A stretch of DNA of 64,000 nucleotides, taken from contig JAEOAD010000024.1 of assembly GCA_036365145.1 (NCBI GenBank), forward strand, positions 16,196,501-16,260,500, written 5' to 3'. The stretch comes from Orientallactaga sibirica (lineage: Eukaryota; Chordata; Mammalia; Rodentia; Dipodidae). This document shows, piece by piece, positions 21,456 through 31,359 of this stretch (the first letter of the stretch is position 1; every line of letters begins with the position of its first letter). The notes under the pieces are model-generated. The model was not told the origin of the DNA, did no database searches, and was given only the letters and a program-made list of their open reading frames with translations. A program made the translations under genes and the position numbers.

Positions 21456-21585
21456 AATCCCACAGTCTATATCACTATATCAGTCTCAACACTGTTCAAA
21501 CATCCAACATCTCAAGTCTCATCTGGAACTCAAGGCAGTCCCTTAGCTCTGAGCCTTGTAAAATCAAATGCACGTTACATACTTA

Positions 21586-21588
<3 letters not shown>

Positions 21589-21636
<48 letters not shown>

Positions 21637-21662
21637 CATATAGATATATATACACACACACA
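21589..21662 (+). repeat. CA microsatellite with TA interruptions
   Basis: CA run of about 20 units (21589-21630) followed by TATA-rich and again CA sequence. Confidence 0.96.
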
Positions 21663-22025
21663 ACATAAACATTCCCATCCCACAAGAGTAATGGTGCCAT
21701 AGCAAGGCAATATTGGACCAAAACCCAGCAGGGCAAACACCAAAACACCAAATCCTACAGCTCCATGTCCAGAATCTGGGACAGGTAATGAAATTATCTG
21801 GGCTCCAAAAGGCTTGGGTAGCTCCACTCTCCAGATATGCTGCCTGGAGCCTCTCTCTTGGGCCTAATATTCCATGACTTCCAACATGCATCTTTCGCTC
21901 TTCAAAACCAAATTAGCCCAATGTAGACAATGCTACTAAGTTCTACTACCCGCTCAGGGTAAAGTGTGGCCTGAGGCCATAGCTGTAGTAGCTTCTTTAT
22001 GCTGACATTGGCAAGCAGAGACCTT

Positions 22026-22785
22026 CTTCACCATTCTTCCATGACTTTCTTTTTTTATGACTTTTTTTTATTGACAACTGGTATACATATAGGCAACATA
22101 CCAAAATCATAATCCCCTCTGACAATTCATTCAAACATATGAGTCTACTGAGCTCATTTTACTCAAACCCCCACAGGCAGAGAAAGAGAGAAGGTGCTAG
22201 TGGTGTATGGTCAAACTGCCCTCACTTGCTATCATGTGAACCAGGTTGCTACACCTCCGGGCACTGTCTTCCAAGAGTCCTGCTGCATCTCTGGAGGAAA
22301 AGATATGAAGTCATTTATCTGCTTGTTCCTATGCCCATTACCCAAGCATTGGCAAGATGGGCATAAACTCCTACATATTCCACATTGCATGCATGGGGCA
22401 GAATGGGTCTTCTAGAGCATCACTCATCAAAGTCCAGAGAGAAGTCTCAGGGCAAGAGGGGAGAATGGATTTGCAGGCTTGACAAGAGGCACCATTGGAT
22501 GTATATGGACGATATCGTGAGGTCTAGCCTGGAGAACTGCAGGACTATTAAAACCTGAGTTTGGATAGAACATATGAAAATTTTGCTTTAGTGAGTACAT
22601 TATTCTTCTACAAACCTTTACATTTATTTAAATATTAAGCTCGATTTTTAAAGATAGTAATTGTACGGATAAATCCGTGAAAATGATATGCTGCATGTAT
22701 TGTGGCCTTTGTGCTATAAATGATATGTCTCTCTTTGCTTTAGTACAATTCATGAATTAGCCTTTCTCTCACCTCCAAGTGATCC
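22026..22785. other. Unassigned; possible L1-tail-like start
   Basis: TTTTTTTATTGACAACTGG at 22064-22082 resembles a minus-strand L1 3' end (compare TATTGGCAACTTC near 28592), but the rest was not matched. No gene. Confidence 0.3.

Positions 22786-22788
<3 letters not shown>

Positions 22789-22827
<39 letters not shown>
22789..22827 (+). repeat. CT microsatellite
   Basis: About 19 CT units. Confidence 0.96.
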
Positions 22828-22830
<3 letters not shown>

Positions 22831-23101
22831 CTACTGAAGTTCTTCTTGTTTCTGAACCTGTCAAAGATAAAACTTGCATGTCTTTTCAAGGCATTCCTTC
22901 TGCAAACACTCTCTTTTTATCTTTGCTAATTACAACAATGCATAAAGGCATGCGTAATGTGAAAGAAAAAAAATTAGTTTGCAATAAGGGCAAGAGATCA
23001 GACTCAAAAATCAATGCAGCAGGGAAAACAGGAATCAGCAGATGAAGAGCAGTGAGGGAGGATCCCAGGGATGGAAAAGAAATAAGAGACATCCAGGGTG
23101 G
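22828..23101. other. Unassigned sequence
   Basis: No recognised element between the CT repeat and the LTR. The 88-codon frame starting at 22779 is driven by the CT repeat. Confidence 0.35.
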
Positions 23102-23106
23102 GTACA

Positions 23107-23462
23107 TGTAGCAGACAGCTTCAGGTTCGCTGAGATGAACTTCCAAACCAGGCACAGTTATGGAGGAAGGGATATTATTTATTGAAGCTTACAGATCCAG
23201 GGGAAGTTCCATAATGGCAGAAAAAGCTGACCTGCCTTCATAGGACCAAACACAGAGAGCAAAAGCCACAGCAACACAGCACAGCACACCTCAGGAACTC
23301 CAGCTAGGCACACTTTGCATATCTTTAAATTGAAATCTTAAACCCACCACCACACCTTAAGATCCACCCAGGGACACTGCCTCCAGCCAGGTGGCTGCAG
23401 ATGCAAACTACAAACTAATAAAACACTGACTATATTGGGGGCCATCTATTCAAACTACCACA
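23107..23462 (-). mobile_element. MaLR family M solo LTR
   Basis: Same family and orientation as 12971-13350, with TGTAGCAGACAGC...CTACCACA ends and flanking 5-mers GTACA and ATACA (one mismatch). Slightly shorter (356 bp) through internal deletions. Confidence 0.86.
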
Positions 23463-23734
23463 ATACATTTTTGCTTAGCGCATTTAATAGAATTCATACT
23501 GAGGGCAGAGCAGAACAATCAGATCTGAACCACAGGAGAATTCTTTCTAAACCTAATTGCCCATATTCCTGAAAGGAAAAAAAAGAAAAAAGAAAGAAAA
23601 AAAAAGCTAGCCTTGGCAAGGATAGACACCAAGGTCAAGGTCTAGACAAGAAGAAATCATGGAGGAGCCTAAATAAAGTCTGATCAAGGGGGATGTTCTT
23701 GTCATCCAGCAGGAAATTAAAGGTAGAGAAGTGC

Positions 23735-24055
23735 TAGATACTGGATAGAAGATGTCCCCTCAAGCTCGTGTTTTGAATGCTTGGTACCTAGCTAGTGAGA
23801 CTGTTTGAGGAGATGGTAGAAACTTGTGGAGGGGGGAGAAACAGGTCATGGGAAGTGAGTCCTTTGGGGAATATTATTGCTGACTCTGCCTATCTCTCCT
23901 GGTCCTCCATCGTGTGAAATCCACCATGCCGTTCCTGCCACGATAGACTTGAACCCTCCAAAAGCATGAGCCAAAATAAACCTTTCCTTCCTTGAAGTTG
24001 TCGATGTCAGGTAATTGGTTCACAGCTATGGAAAAATAACCAATATGGAAACAAA
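23735..24055 (+). mobile_element. MaLR-type solo LTR, diverged
   Basis: GATGTCCCCTCAAGCTCGTG, AAAAGCATGAGCCAAAATAA with a polyadenylation region, and a GGTAATTGGTTCACAGC end follow the MaLR LTR layout. Confidence 0.7.
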
Positions 24056-24059
24056 CATG

Positions 24060-25520
24060 AAAAGCTTTTTTCATCACATTCTCTGGGGCTAGTCCCTAAT
24101 ACCAGTTTTGAATAAATGAGAGACCCTGTCTATCTCTTCTAATTGTGTTCTTATATGGACTACACTTCGCATCACACAACTCTGGGCAAATGTTTCTGAC
24201 GTGATTTCAGGAATCACAATCCCTATTTTGAAGAAGAGAAAGAGGCTGGGGGGCAGGTGCTAATAGATTTCAGTGGGAAGCCTCTCGCCAAGCATTCTGC
24301 CTGAACAGTGCTCGGCTGGACAGCGCAAGCGCCCAGATGCCAGGCTGTGGGCCACTGTCTCCAGGCAGCACCATCTGCTTCCTTGGAAATCTCCCCAGGC
24401 ATTTAGTTGGCAGCTTGACGGTGGCCTTGAGGTTGGGCATGTGAGGAAGACAGTCAGGAGACTGTCTGGCTGTTCTTCACACTTGGAAGCTCATTTTCTA
24501 TCATTTACTAGAATTAGCATTTGATGAGATTTTTTTCTTTCTTTAAGGACAATAGTAGTTGAAGTCTCCTTAGCGGGGAACTCAGCAGAAAATAAAATTG
24601 AGCTCAATGATCTCTCACTGTTAGGACAATTGTTTCTTCCTTAGAACAGCTAAACACAGGCTTTTTGCAGGATGTGTGGAAGACCTCAGGTGTGTACAAA
24701 AAGCTCCAAAGGGAGAAACAGAAAAAGGGGAAAGGGGGCCCAAAAGGCCAGCGAGTATGAAAGGTGCAGCACATCACATCTCCTGAAAATTCACCATGCG
24801 CATTAAGTGCAAGGCCACTGGGAGACATACAATTAAAACTGATCGTTTCAGCACGCTCTGACCCAGTGTTTTCTCAAACTTACAGGAACACAGAATTGCA
24901 CTCTATTTCAGCTGCCTTGCTAACTGAATATTGTGTAAATTGTTTCCCCAAAGGGCTCGTCAGAACACACCATGACACAGTCAGTCGTCAGCCTTGGAGC
25001 AGTCAGCATGGGCTACACACGAGGGAAAAGATCTTCTATTACTCACATATTCTGCACTTGTCGGGGAAACACACACACACACACCTATTTCACTAGCTGG
25101 GCAAGATTCATTTATTTTTCCTTTTCTTCTTTCAGCAGATGCTAACCATGAGCTTGCCGAAACCAGCACAGTGTCCAGTATAAGGAAGTTAGGATGGATC
25201 CAAGTAAGGACTCCACAGTTTATGCTCAAACTTGGAAGACTGCTAACAGTGAGATGCATTGAGTGACACACAGAGTCGGGGTTTCTTTATGAGAATTTCC
25301 TTTGAAAGACTTGTGGGTTATGGTATGCTCACCCAGTCTGGGGAATGAGAGACCACTTCCAGCCCAAGAGGACAAGGGACAAACCCTTAAGAGGACAGGA
25401 TGAAGGAGCACTAACCACAAAGATGAAAGGTACAGAACTGATTTGGACATACTTCTGGGACTCAAACACGAGACTCATGACAGCTCATTGCTGCCTTTTT
25501 ACTTCACAGTGAAATTCGGA
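24060..25520. other. Repeat-poor island
   Basis: About 1.46 kb with no recognised transposable element apart from a short CA run near 25072-25082. Open frames up to 110 codons (24764-25096) lack splice or codon-use support. A candidate for conserved non-coding DNA. Confidence 0.4.
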
Positions 25521-25524
25521 ATAC

Positions 25525-25730
25525 CACTAGACTCGATTATCCTAAGGACAGGGACCATTTCAAATAACTCATATCTCTATCAGCATTCAGTTGTGTCAGG
25601 CATAGTAGACACATTATAAATCATAGACAAAAATATTAATACTGTATTTCACTTCGGTACTAGTCATAATACCACATTCACACAATAGGCATTCAGTGAC
25701 CACTTTGTGGATTGAATAAAAGAACATGTT
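25525..25730 (+). mobile_element. L2 3' end fragment
   Basis: GGACAGGGACCATTTCA, TGTCAGGCATAGTAG and AATAGGCATTCAGTGACC with a trailing GGATTGAATAAA match L2 3' end words, separated by about 65 bp of unmatched sequence. Confidence 0.6.
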
Positions 25731-25924
25731 ATTTTCACACATCAAGGATCATTCATAGCTTCACAATTCTAAAAGGCTTAAGAGTTTTTAAAAATCCAGC
25801 AGATTCTAGAAATTGAAAAAGTGGAGACATACACTATTTGGTTAGGCTCCCACACTAAAGCAACTTGGTAGGATTTGAAGAAATCTCTGTAGACTTTGAG
25901 AGCAGGGGAAAAATTTTATTCAGA

Positions 25925-25927
<3 letters not shown>

Positions 25928-26013
<86 letters not shown>
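25928..26013 (+). repeat. CT then GT compound microsatellite
   Basis: CT run (25928-25967) switches to GT (25968-26013). Confidence 0.97.
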
Positions 26014-26017
<4 letters not shown>

Positions 26018-26272
26018 GCCAAAGGTTATGTTGAGTGTCTTCCTCGATCACTTTCCTCTTTATTTATTGAAGCATATCTCTCACTTGAGCCCTGAGCTCA
26101 CCAACTCAGCTAGTCTAGTTAACCAGCTTGCCCCATGGATTCTCAATCTCCACCTCACTAGGTAGCTGACATGCCCACCAGCATCTACACTGGGCCTAAG
26201 GATTTAAACTGTTTCTCATACATGGGCCACAAGAGCTATGTCGGCTGAGCCATCTCCTCAACCCTCAAATTG
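26014..26272 (-). mobile_element. B4-type composite SINE
   Basis: Minus-strand order: GT repeat, AGGCCAAAGGTTATG, an old B1-like middle, and GGCTGAGCCATCTCCTCAAC as the tRNA-like head at the right. Diverged. Confidence 0.7.
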
Positions 26273-26610
26273 TTTCTGCACTGTAGACACTAGCATATGT
26301 TGTACCAACTAGGGCAGGGTCAACACTTGCTAAAAAGGAGAAAAAGAGAAGAAATGAATTCATCTCATAATTTAAGTCTCAGCAAAAACCCATGAAGAAG
26401 AAACTAACCTTCCTACTACTTTCAGACAAATGGTGTCTTGAACTCTTCTGAGATCTCTTAGTCTTTGAGTGTTTAAGGCTCTGTGATCAATTAAACTCGT
26501 AACTCTTCCAAACAATCACTCAGATAATTGATTCTTTAATTACTATTGCACTTGAACTAGCATTTACCAAACATATCCACACCACTCTGATATTTGTAGT
26601 TGCAAATTTC
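26273..26610. other. Unassigned sequence
   Basis: No recognised element or exon. Confidence 0.35.
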
Positions 26611-26611
26611 T

Positions 26612-26814
26612 TTTTTTTTAATTAATTTATTTATTTGAGAGAAAGAGGCAGGTATATAGAAAAAAAGGATGTGCCCAGGCCTCTAGCCACTGCAAACAAA
26701 CTCCAGATGCATGTGCCACCTTGTGCATCTGGCTTACATGGGTACTGGGAAATTGAACCTGGGTCCTAAGGTTTTTTGCAAGCAAGTGCCTTAACCATTA
26801 AGCCATCTCCCTGT
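26612..26814 (-). mobile_element. tRNA-derived SINE
   Basis: TTAATTTATTTATTTGAGAG at the left, CTAGCCACTGCAAACAAACT in the middle and CCATTAAGCCATCTCCC at the right: the short form on the minus strand. Confidence 0.9.
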
Positions 26815-27182
26815 AAGCTTAAAGTTATTCATACAGATATATCCTTTCTTGAAGCAGACCTTGGGTCCTATCTATCATCTTCCTTATCTTGACTTTAACT
26901 TGTTCAAGGAGTTGCTTTGGAAGTCACATACCTCAGCGCCCAACTTAGTGGCTCATCCCATATGCTGGTCTTCCCCTCCCCTACCCACATGTGTAATTAA
27001 GTGTTCATGTAACTGTGCTAATTCCCAATTCCTTCAGTCCATACTAGCCAATTAGGTACTTCCATTCTAAATCTTCAAATTGACTAGGAAATTGACAGAG
27101 ATAGATGACTAATAGGGATGGTAAAACAAAGTAGAGTGATGGCTGCATTTCTTATTTTCCTTTAATGACCCATGCATGGACT
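26815..27182. other. Unassigned sequence
   Basis: No recognised element or exon in about 370 bp. Confidence 0.35.
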
Positions 27183-27184
27183 CT

Positions 27185-27223
<39 letters not shown>

Positions 27224-27290
27224 TGTCTGTCTGTCTGTCTCTCTCTGTCTCTCTCTCTCTGCCTCTCTCTCTCTGCCTCTCTCTCTCTCT

Positions 27291-27340
<50 letters not shown>
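27183..27340 (+). repeat. Compound GT/CTGT/CT/TA microsatellite
   Basis: GT units, then CTGT, CT-rich with interspersed G, then a TA run (27296-27339). Four repeat types in 160 bp. Confidence 0.97.
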
Positions 27341-27341
<1 letters not shown>

Positions 27342-27723
27342 ATCATAAATTTTCTAATGGGATTATTCATTCTTTGTGTCCAGTAAGACTGCACCTTCAG
27401 TGGCCTGTCCTGTATATGACAAGATGCCTGAGAAGGGCTACCAATTTCTTCAGCCAGTAAGAGTGACAACCTTCAGTCAAGAGAGTGAGTATTAGTTCCT
27501 GGGAGCTGAAGCTTACATGTCAAGTCTCAAAGTTTTATGAACACCACAATTACAGAGCCATTATTTACAGGCACATTAGCAATCTTACAAATAATGAACA
27601 CTAATCCTTTTGAGTTCTTGCCAAAGAAATCTGGTTTACCTTTCTTAGAGATTTCTATGTAAATGATGCCCACTTCTTATTTGTGTATCAACTACCTCCA
27701 AAGAGTCAGATTTAGTGGAATAG
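27341..27723. other. Unassigned sequence
   Basis: No recognised element or exon. Confidence 0.35.
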
Positions 27724-27736
27724 AATCTCTTATTTT

Positions 27737-27969
27737 TGGGGCTAGAGAGATGGCTTAGTGGTTAAATGCTTGCCTGTGAAGCCTAAGGACCCCGGTTTGA
27801 GGCTCGATTCCCCAGGACCCACATAAGCCAGATGCAGGAAGGGCGCATGCATCTGGAGTTCATTTGCGGTGGCTAGAGGCCCTAGCATGCCCATTCTCTA
27901 TCTATCTGCCTCTTTCTCTGTCGCTCTCAAATTAATAAATAAAAATAAACAAAAAAATATTTAAAAAAT
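27737..27969 (+). mobile_element. tRNA-derived SINE
   Basis: Variant head with GCCTGTGAAGCCTAAGG and a longer spacer before the B box (GGTTTGAGGCTCGATTCCCC). Perfect 13-bp duplication AATCTCTTATTTT at 27724-27736 and 27970-27982. Confidence 0.95.
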
Positions 27970-28085
27970 AATCTCTTATTTTCTCTGTTTCATATGAAAA
28001 AGAAGTGTTTAGGACCTCTGAAGTGTCCCAGCCAGCAGCAAACAGAAGGCAAAAGCCATCAGAGGATCAATATTGTTCCCTTTTT

Positions 28086-28335
28086 TAATTTTAATTTTAT
28101 TTTAGAGAAAGCAAAAGAAAGAGAGAGAGGAGAGAAGGAGATAGAGAATTGGCTAGTGCCTCAGCCACTGCAATCGAATTGCAGACACTTGCACCACCTA
28201 GTGGGCATGTACAACCTTGTACTTGCCTCACCTTTGTGCCTCACCTGTGTGTGTACATGGGATCTGGAGAGTTGAACATGGGTTCTTAGGCTTCTCAGGC
28301 AAGCGCCTTAACTGCTTGGCTATCTCTCCAGCCCA
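28086..28335 (-). mobile_element. tRNA-derived SINE, long subfamily 2
   Basis: Same subfamily as 2671-2915, sharing the extra middle segment (CACCTAGTGGGCATGTACAA). Flanks ATTGTTCCCTTTT and ATTGTTCTCTTT are an approximate duplication. Confidence 0.88.
28191..28204 (-). promoter_or_regulatory. Candidate CTCF core motif inside SINE
   Basis: Minus-strand CCACTAGGTGGTGC occupies the same position as the motif at 2777-2790 and stays close to the CTCF core. Confidence 0.45.
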
Positions 28336-28445
28336 GGATTGTTCTCTTTAAGATTAGTGTTCCTTGCAAATCTGAGAGTTAGGATCAGTCAGAAAGGATT
28401 TTAGAACAGCACGTCAGCTTGAAGTTTTATTCTCTATATTTTACA

Positions 28446-28573
28446 TGACTGCTGGGCTGAGAAGATCGTTCAGTCAGTAAAGGGTTTGACATGACACCTG
28501 AGGTTGATCCCCAGAATCCATGTTAAAAAAAAAAAAAAAAAAAAAAAGGCCAGGTGTAGTAGCACATACTTCT
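28446..28573 (+). mobile_element. B4-type SINE, 5' segment of a split copy
   Basis: Head GAAGATCGTTCAGTCAGTAA, then GAGGTTGATCCCCAGAATCC, an A run and a B1-like start (CCAGGTGTAGTAGCACA). The element continues after an L1 insertion at 30628-30745 and after a SINE at 30996-31141. Confidence 0.8.
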
Positions 28574-30627
28574 TTTTTTTTTTTAAATTTTATATTGGCA
28601 ACTTCTATACTTACAGATAATTAACCAGGATATTTCCCTCCCTTCCTCCACTTTCCCCTTCACAATTCCACTGTCCATCATACCCCTTCACTCTCTCCAT
28701 TAGCCTCTCTTTTACTTTGATGTCATTGTCTTTTCCTCCTATTTTGAGGGTCTTGTGAAGATATTGCTAGGCACTGTGAGGTCATGGATATTGAGGCCAA
28801 TTTCTGTCTGGACAGTTGCATTATAAGGAGTCATACCCTTCCTTTGGCTCTTACATTCTTTCTGCAATGAACCACCTCTTCTGCAATGGACTCTGAGCCT
28901 TGGAGGGTGTGACAGAGATATTTCAGTGCTGGACCCTCCTCTGTCACTTCTTGTCAGCATTATGTTGCCTTTTGGATCATCCCAGTGGTAACTGACATCT
29001 GAACAGAGAAGCTCTCTAACCAAAAGTGAGTGTAGCATTAATATATAAATATGAACATTAAGTGTAGTACTTACAGGGCAGTTTGGTGAGAATAATATAT
29101 GTATTTAGCCAAACATGAACAGGCTTTATACCCGTATGGCTCATGACCGCCCCTGCCATTGGCTTTTGATTAGGTTTTCAGTACCAGGCATGTATGCCTT
29201 CCCATAGAGCTGGTGTCCAGTCCAATTAGAGAACAGTTGGTTTCCCCACAGCAGACATGCCACTATTGCACATGTTAGGTCACTTGGCCTGTCTGACCAA
29301 ATTTGAGGCTTCCAGTGTCCACTGTTTCCATCACTGATGATTTCTGTCTCCCATAAGGCTGCATGAAGTGCACCTTTTTCCAGCTTTCAGTTGGTTAGTT
29401 TACAGGGAGAAGGTTTTCAGCTCAGCACCAGCTTGATTTCTCAGTGGCCTTGCCGCCCAGGCATGTGAGGTCTTCAGCAACAGGGTCTTACCATCTGTTA
29501 CTTGTAGTAAATGAAGGGCCTTGGCAATAGCCTGTAATGTTTTAGAGGCAACAGGGACCTCCTGGCCAACAACTCACTGGAAGGTATCCCATCCCGGCAC
29601 TGAAATCTTTCTAGTAGAAATCTATGGCTTTGGAATGTGCCATTATCCAAAAAAGTAGGCTTTTATATATCTTATTTAGAATATCTTGAATTTTGATTGA
29701 TCCTCCCCCCACCCTTCTCTTACTCAATCTCTTCCCCTGGGCTCACTTAGGCCATTCCTCTCCCTGTAATCTGTTCTTCTACTTACTTATATACATCCCC
29801 TAAAGTCCTTCCCTGTCCTCCATCCATTATAGCCTTTTTCTAGCTTACTGGCCTCTGCTACTGATTTTTTGGTTCCAGTGGTTCCAGCTCCACACAAGTC
29901 TATACATTTGTAGCTAGGATCCACATATGAGAGAGAATATGTGATGTTTGGTTTTCTGAGCCTGGGTTACCTCACTTAGTATAATCCTTTCTAGATCCAT
30001 CCATTTCCCTGCAAATTTCATAATTTCATTTTTCTTTACCACTGAATAGAACTCCATTGTGTAAATGTAGCAAATCTTTATTATCCATTCACCTGTTGAG
30101 GGACATCTAGGCTGGTTCCATTTCCTAGCTATTGTGAATAGAGCAGCAATAAACATGGTTGTGAATGTATCTCTAAGGTAGTGAGATGAGTCGTTAGGAT
30201 ATATGCCTAGGAGTGCTATAGCTGGATCATATGGTAAATCTATTTTTAGCTGTCTTAAGAACCTCCACACTGATTTCCACAACGGCTGTACCAGATTACA
30301 GTCCCACCAACAGTGTAGAAGGGTTCCCCTTTTTCCACATCCTCTCCAATATTTTTTGTCATTTTTTTTCTTGATGATAGCCATTCTGACAGGAGTGAGA
30401 TGGAATCTCAAAATATTTTTAATTTGCATTTCCCTAATGGCTAAGGATGTAGGATACTTTTTTTAGAAGTGTATATGCTATCTGTATTTCTTCCTTTGAG
30501 AACTCTCTATTTAGTTCCATAGCCCATTTTGTCATTGGGTTGTTTGATTTCTTGTTGTTTTGTTTTTTGAGTTCTTTGTATATTATGGATATTAATCCTC
30601 TATCAGATGTATAGTTATACATCTGGC
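28574..30627 (-). mobile_element. 5'-truncated L1 (ORF2 3' end plus 3' UTR)
   Basis: About 2.05 kb on the minus strand. The T run at 28572-28584 is the poly-A tail, 28590 to about 29910 is the 3' UTR, and the upstream part is ORF2. It lies between copies of a 13-bp duplication (AGCACATACTTCT 28561-28573, AGCACTTACTTCT 30628-30640). Truncation and tail are typical of target-primed reverse transcription. Confidence 0.95.
29914..30429 (-). pseudogene. L1 ORF2 C-terminal remnant, 171 codons open
   Basis: A frame of 171 codons encodes the C-terminal part of L1 ORF2p: the Cys-rich region ([14 protein letters not shown]) followed by the conserved [17 protein letters not shown] and [18 protein letters not shown] segments. 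Endonuclease and reverse-transcriptase domains are absent because the insertion is 5' truncated. Another frame (30434-30670) holds more ORF2, so there is at least one frameshift. It is not a functional gene. Confidence 0.93.
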
Positions 30628-30745
30628 AGCACTTACTTCTAATCCCAGTGCTGGGAGGTTGGTGACTCAATATGGGTCCCTAGTATCACTGGCCAGCCAG
30701 GCCAGCCTACTTGGTGAACCTCAGTCCAATAAGAAAGGCTGTCTT
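30628..30745 (+). mobile_element. B4-type SINE, middle segment
   Basis: Continues the copy from 28446: AATCCCAGTGCTGGGAGG, GGTCCCTAGTATCACTGGCC and the GAAAGGCTGTCTT site where the next SINE landed. Confidence 0.8.
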
Positions 30746-30995
30746 GGGCTGGAGAGATGGCTTAGCGGTTAAGGCGCCTGTCTCCTAAGCCTAAGAACCC
30801 GGTTCCAAACTCCAGGTCCCACATTTAGCCAGATGCAAAGTGACGCAAGGGTGCAATGCTGCACTTGACCACAAGGGGGCGCACACATCTGGATTTTGTT
30901 CTCAGCAGTTGAGAGGCTGCTGGTGCGCCCATCTCTATCTGTCTTCCTCTCCCTCTCTCTCTGTGTCTCCCCAAGAAAACAAAGAAAAGAAAAGA
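30746..30995 (+). mobile_element. tRNA-derived SINE, long subfamily 1
   Basis: Full-length copy with CCTCCTAAGCCTAAGAACCC in the tRNA part and the extra middle containing GTGACGCAAGGGTGCAATGC. Perfect 15-bp duplication AAGAAAGGCTGTCTT at 30731-30745 and 30996-31010. Several CpGs survive, which suggests a fairly young copy. Confidence 0.96.
30869..30882 (+). promoter_or_regulatory. Candidate CTCF core motif inside SINE
   Basis: CCACAAGGGGGCGC is an intact match to the commonest CTCF core layout (CCA..AGGGGGCGC), including its CpG. Motif seen directly; binding is inference. Confidence 0.6.
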
Positions 30996-31097
30996 AAGAA
31001 AGGCTGTCTTATAAAAAGGTTGTGGTGGACAATGTCTGAGAAATGACACCCAAGGTTATTCTCTGGCCTCCACTCAAACATACTCAAATACACACAG

Positions 31098-31141
<44 letters not shown>
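30996..31141 (+). mobile_element. B4-type SINE, 3' segment with CA tail
   Basis: GACACCCAAGGTTATTCTCT and GGCCTCCACTCAAACATACT, then a CA run (31102-31141), complete the B4-type element begun at 28446. Confidence 0.82.
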
Positions 31142-31143
<2 letters not shown>

Positions 31144-31176
31144 TTATGAATACAGTCCCTAGCCTTACTGTCTTTT

Positions 31177-31344
31177 GTTTTGTTTTGTTTTTGTTGCTTT
31201 GTTTTTTGAAGTAGGGTCTCACTCTAGCCCAGGCTGACCTGGAATTCACTATGTAGTCTCAGGGTGGCCTTGAACTCACAGCGATTCTCTTACCTCTGCC
31301 TCCCAAGTGCTGGGATTAAAGGTGTGCACCACCACACCCAGCTT
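31177..31344 (-). mobile_element. B1-type SINE
   Basis: TTTTG-rich tail, CTCACTCTAGCCCAGGCTGA body and CCACCACACCCAGCTT end. Perfect 15-bp duplication GCCTTACTGTCTTTT at 31162-31176 and 31345-31359. Confidence 0.97.
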
Positions 31345-31359
31345 GCCTTACTGTCTTTT

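Larger units (their letters stand above)
20949..22025 (-). mobile_element. ERVL-MaLR internal region
   Basis: ACATTCCACCCCTGCCCCCA next to the LTR, then AAGTCTCATCTGGAACTCAA, GAGCCTTGTAAAATCAAATG and CCAGCAGGGCAAACACC match in order the non-coding internal sequence of THE1/MST-like MaLRs read on the minus strand. Interrupted by B1, a SINE and a CA repeat. No second LTR was recognised. Confidence 0.75.

Noticed and set aside
29914..30429. 171-codon minus-strand open frame as a host gene
   Set aside because: Its sequence is the C-terminal part of L1 ORF2p, in a 5'-truncated L1 with target duplication and poly-A.
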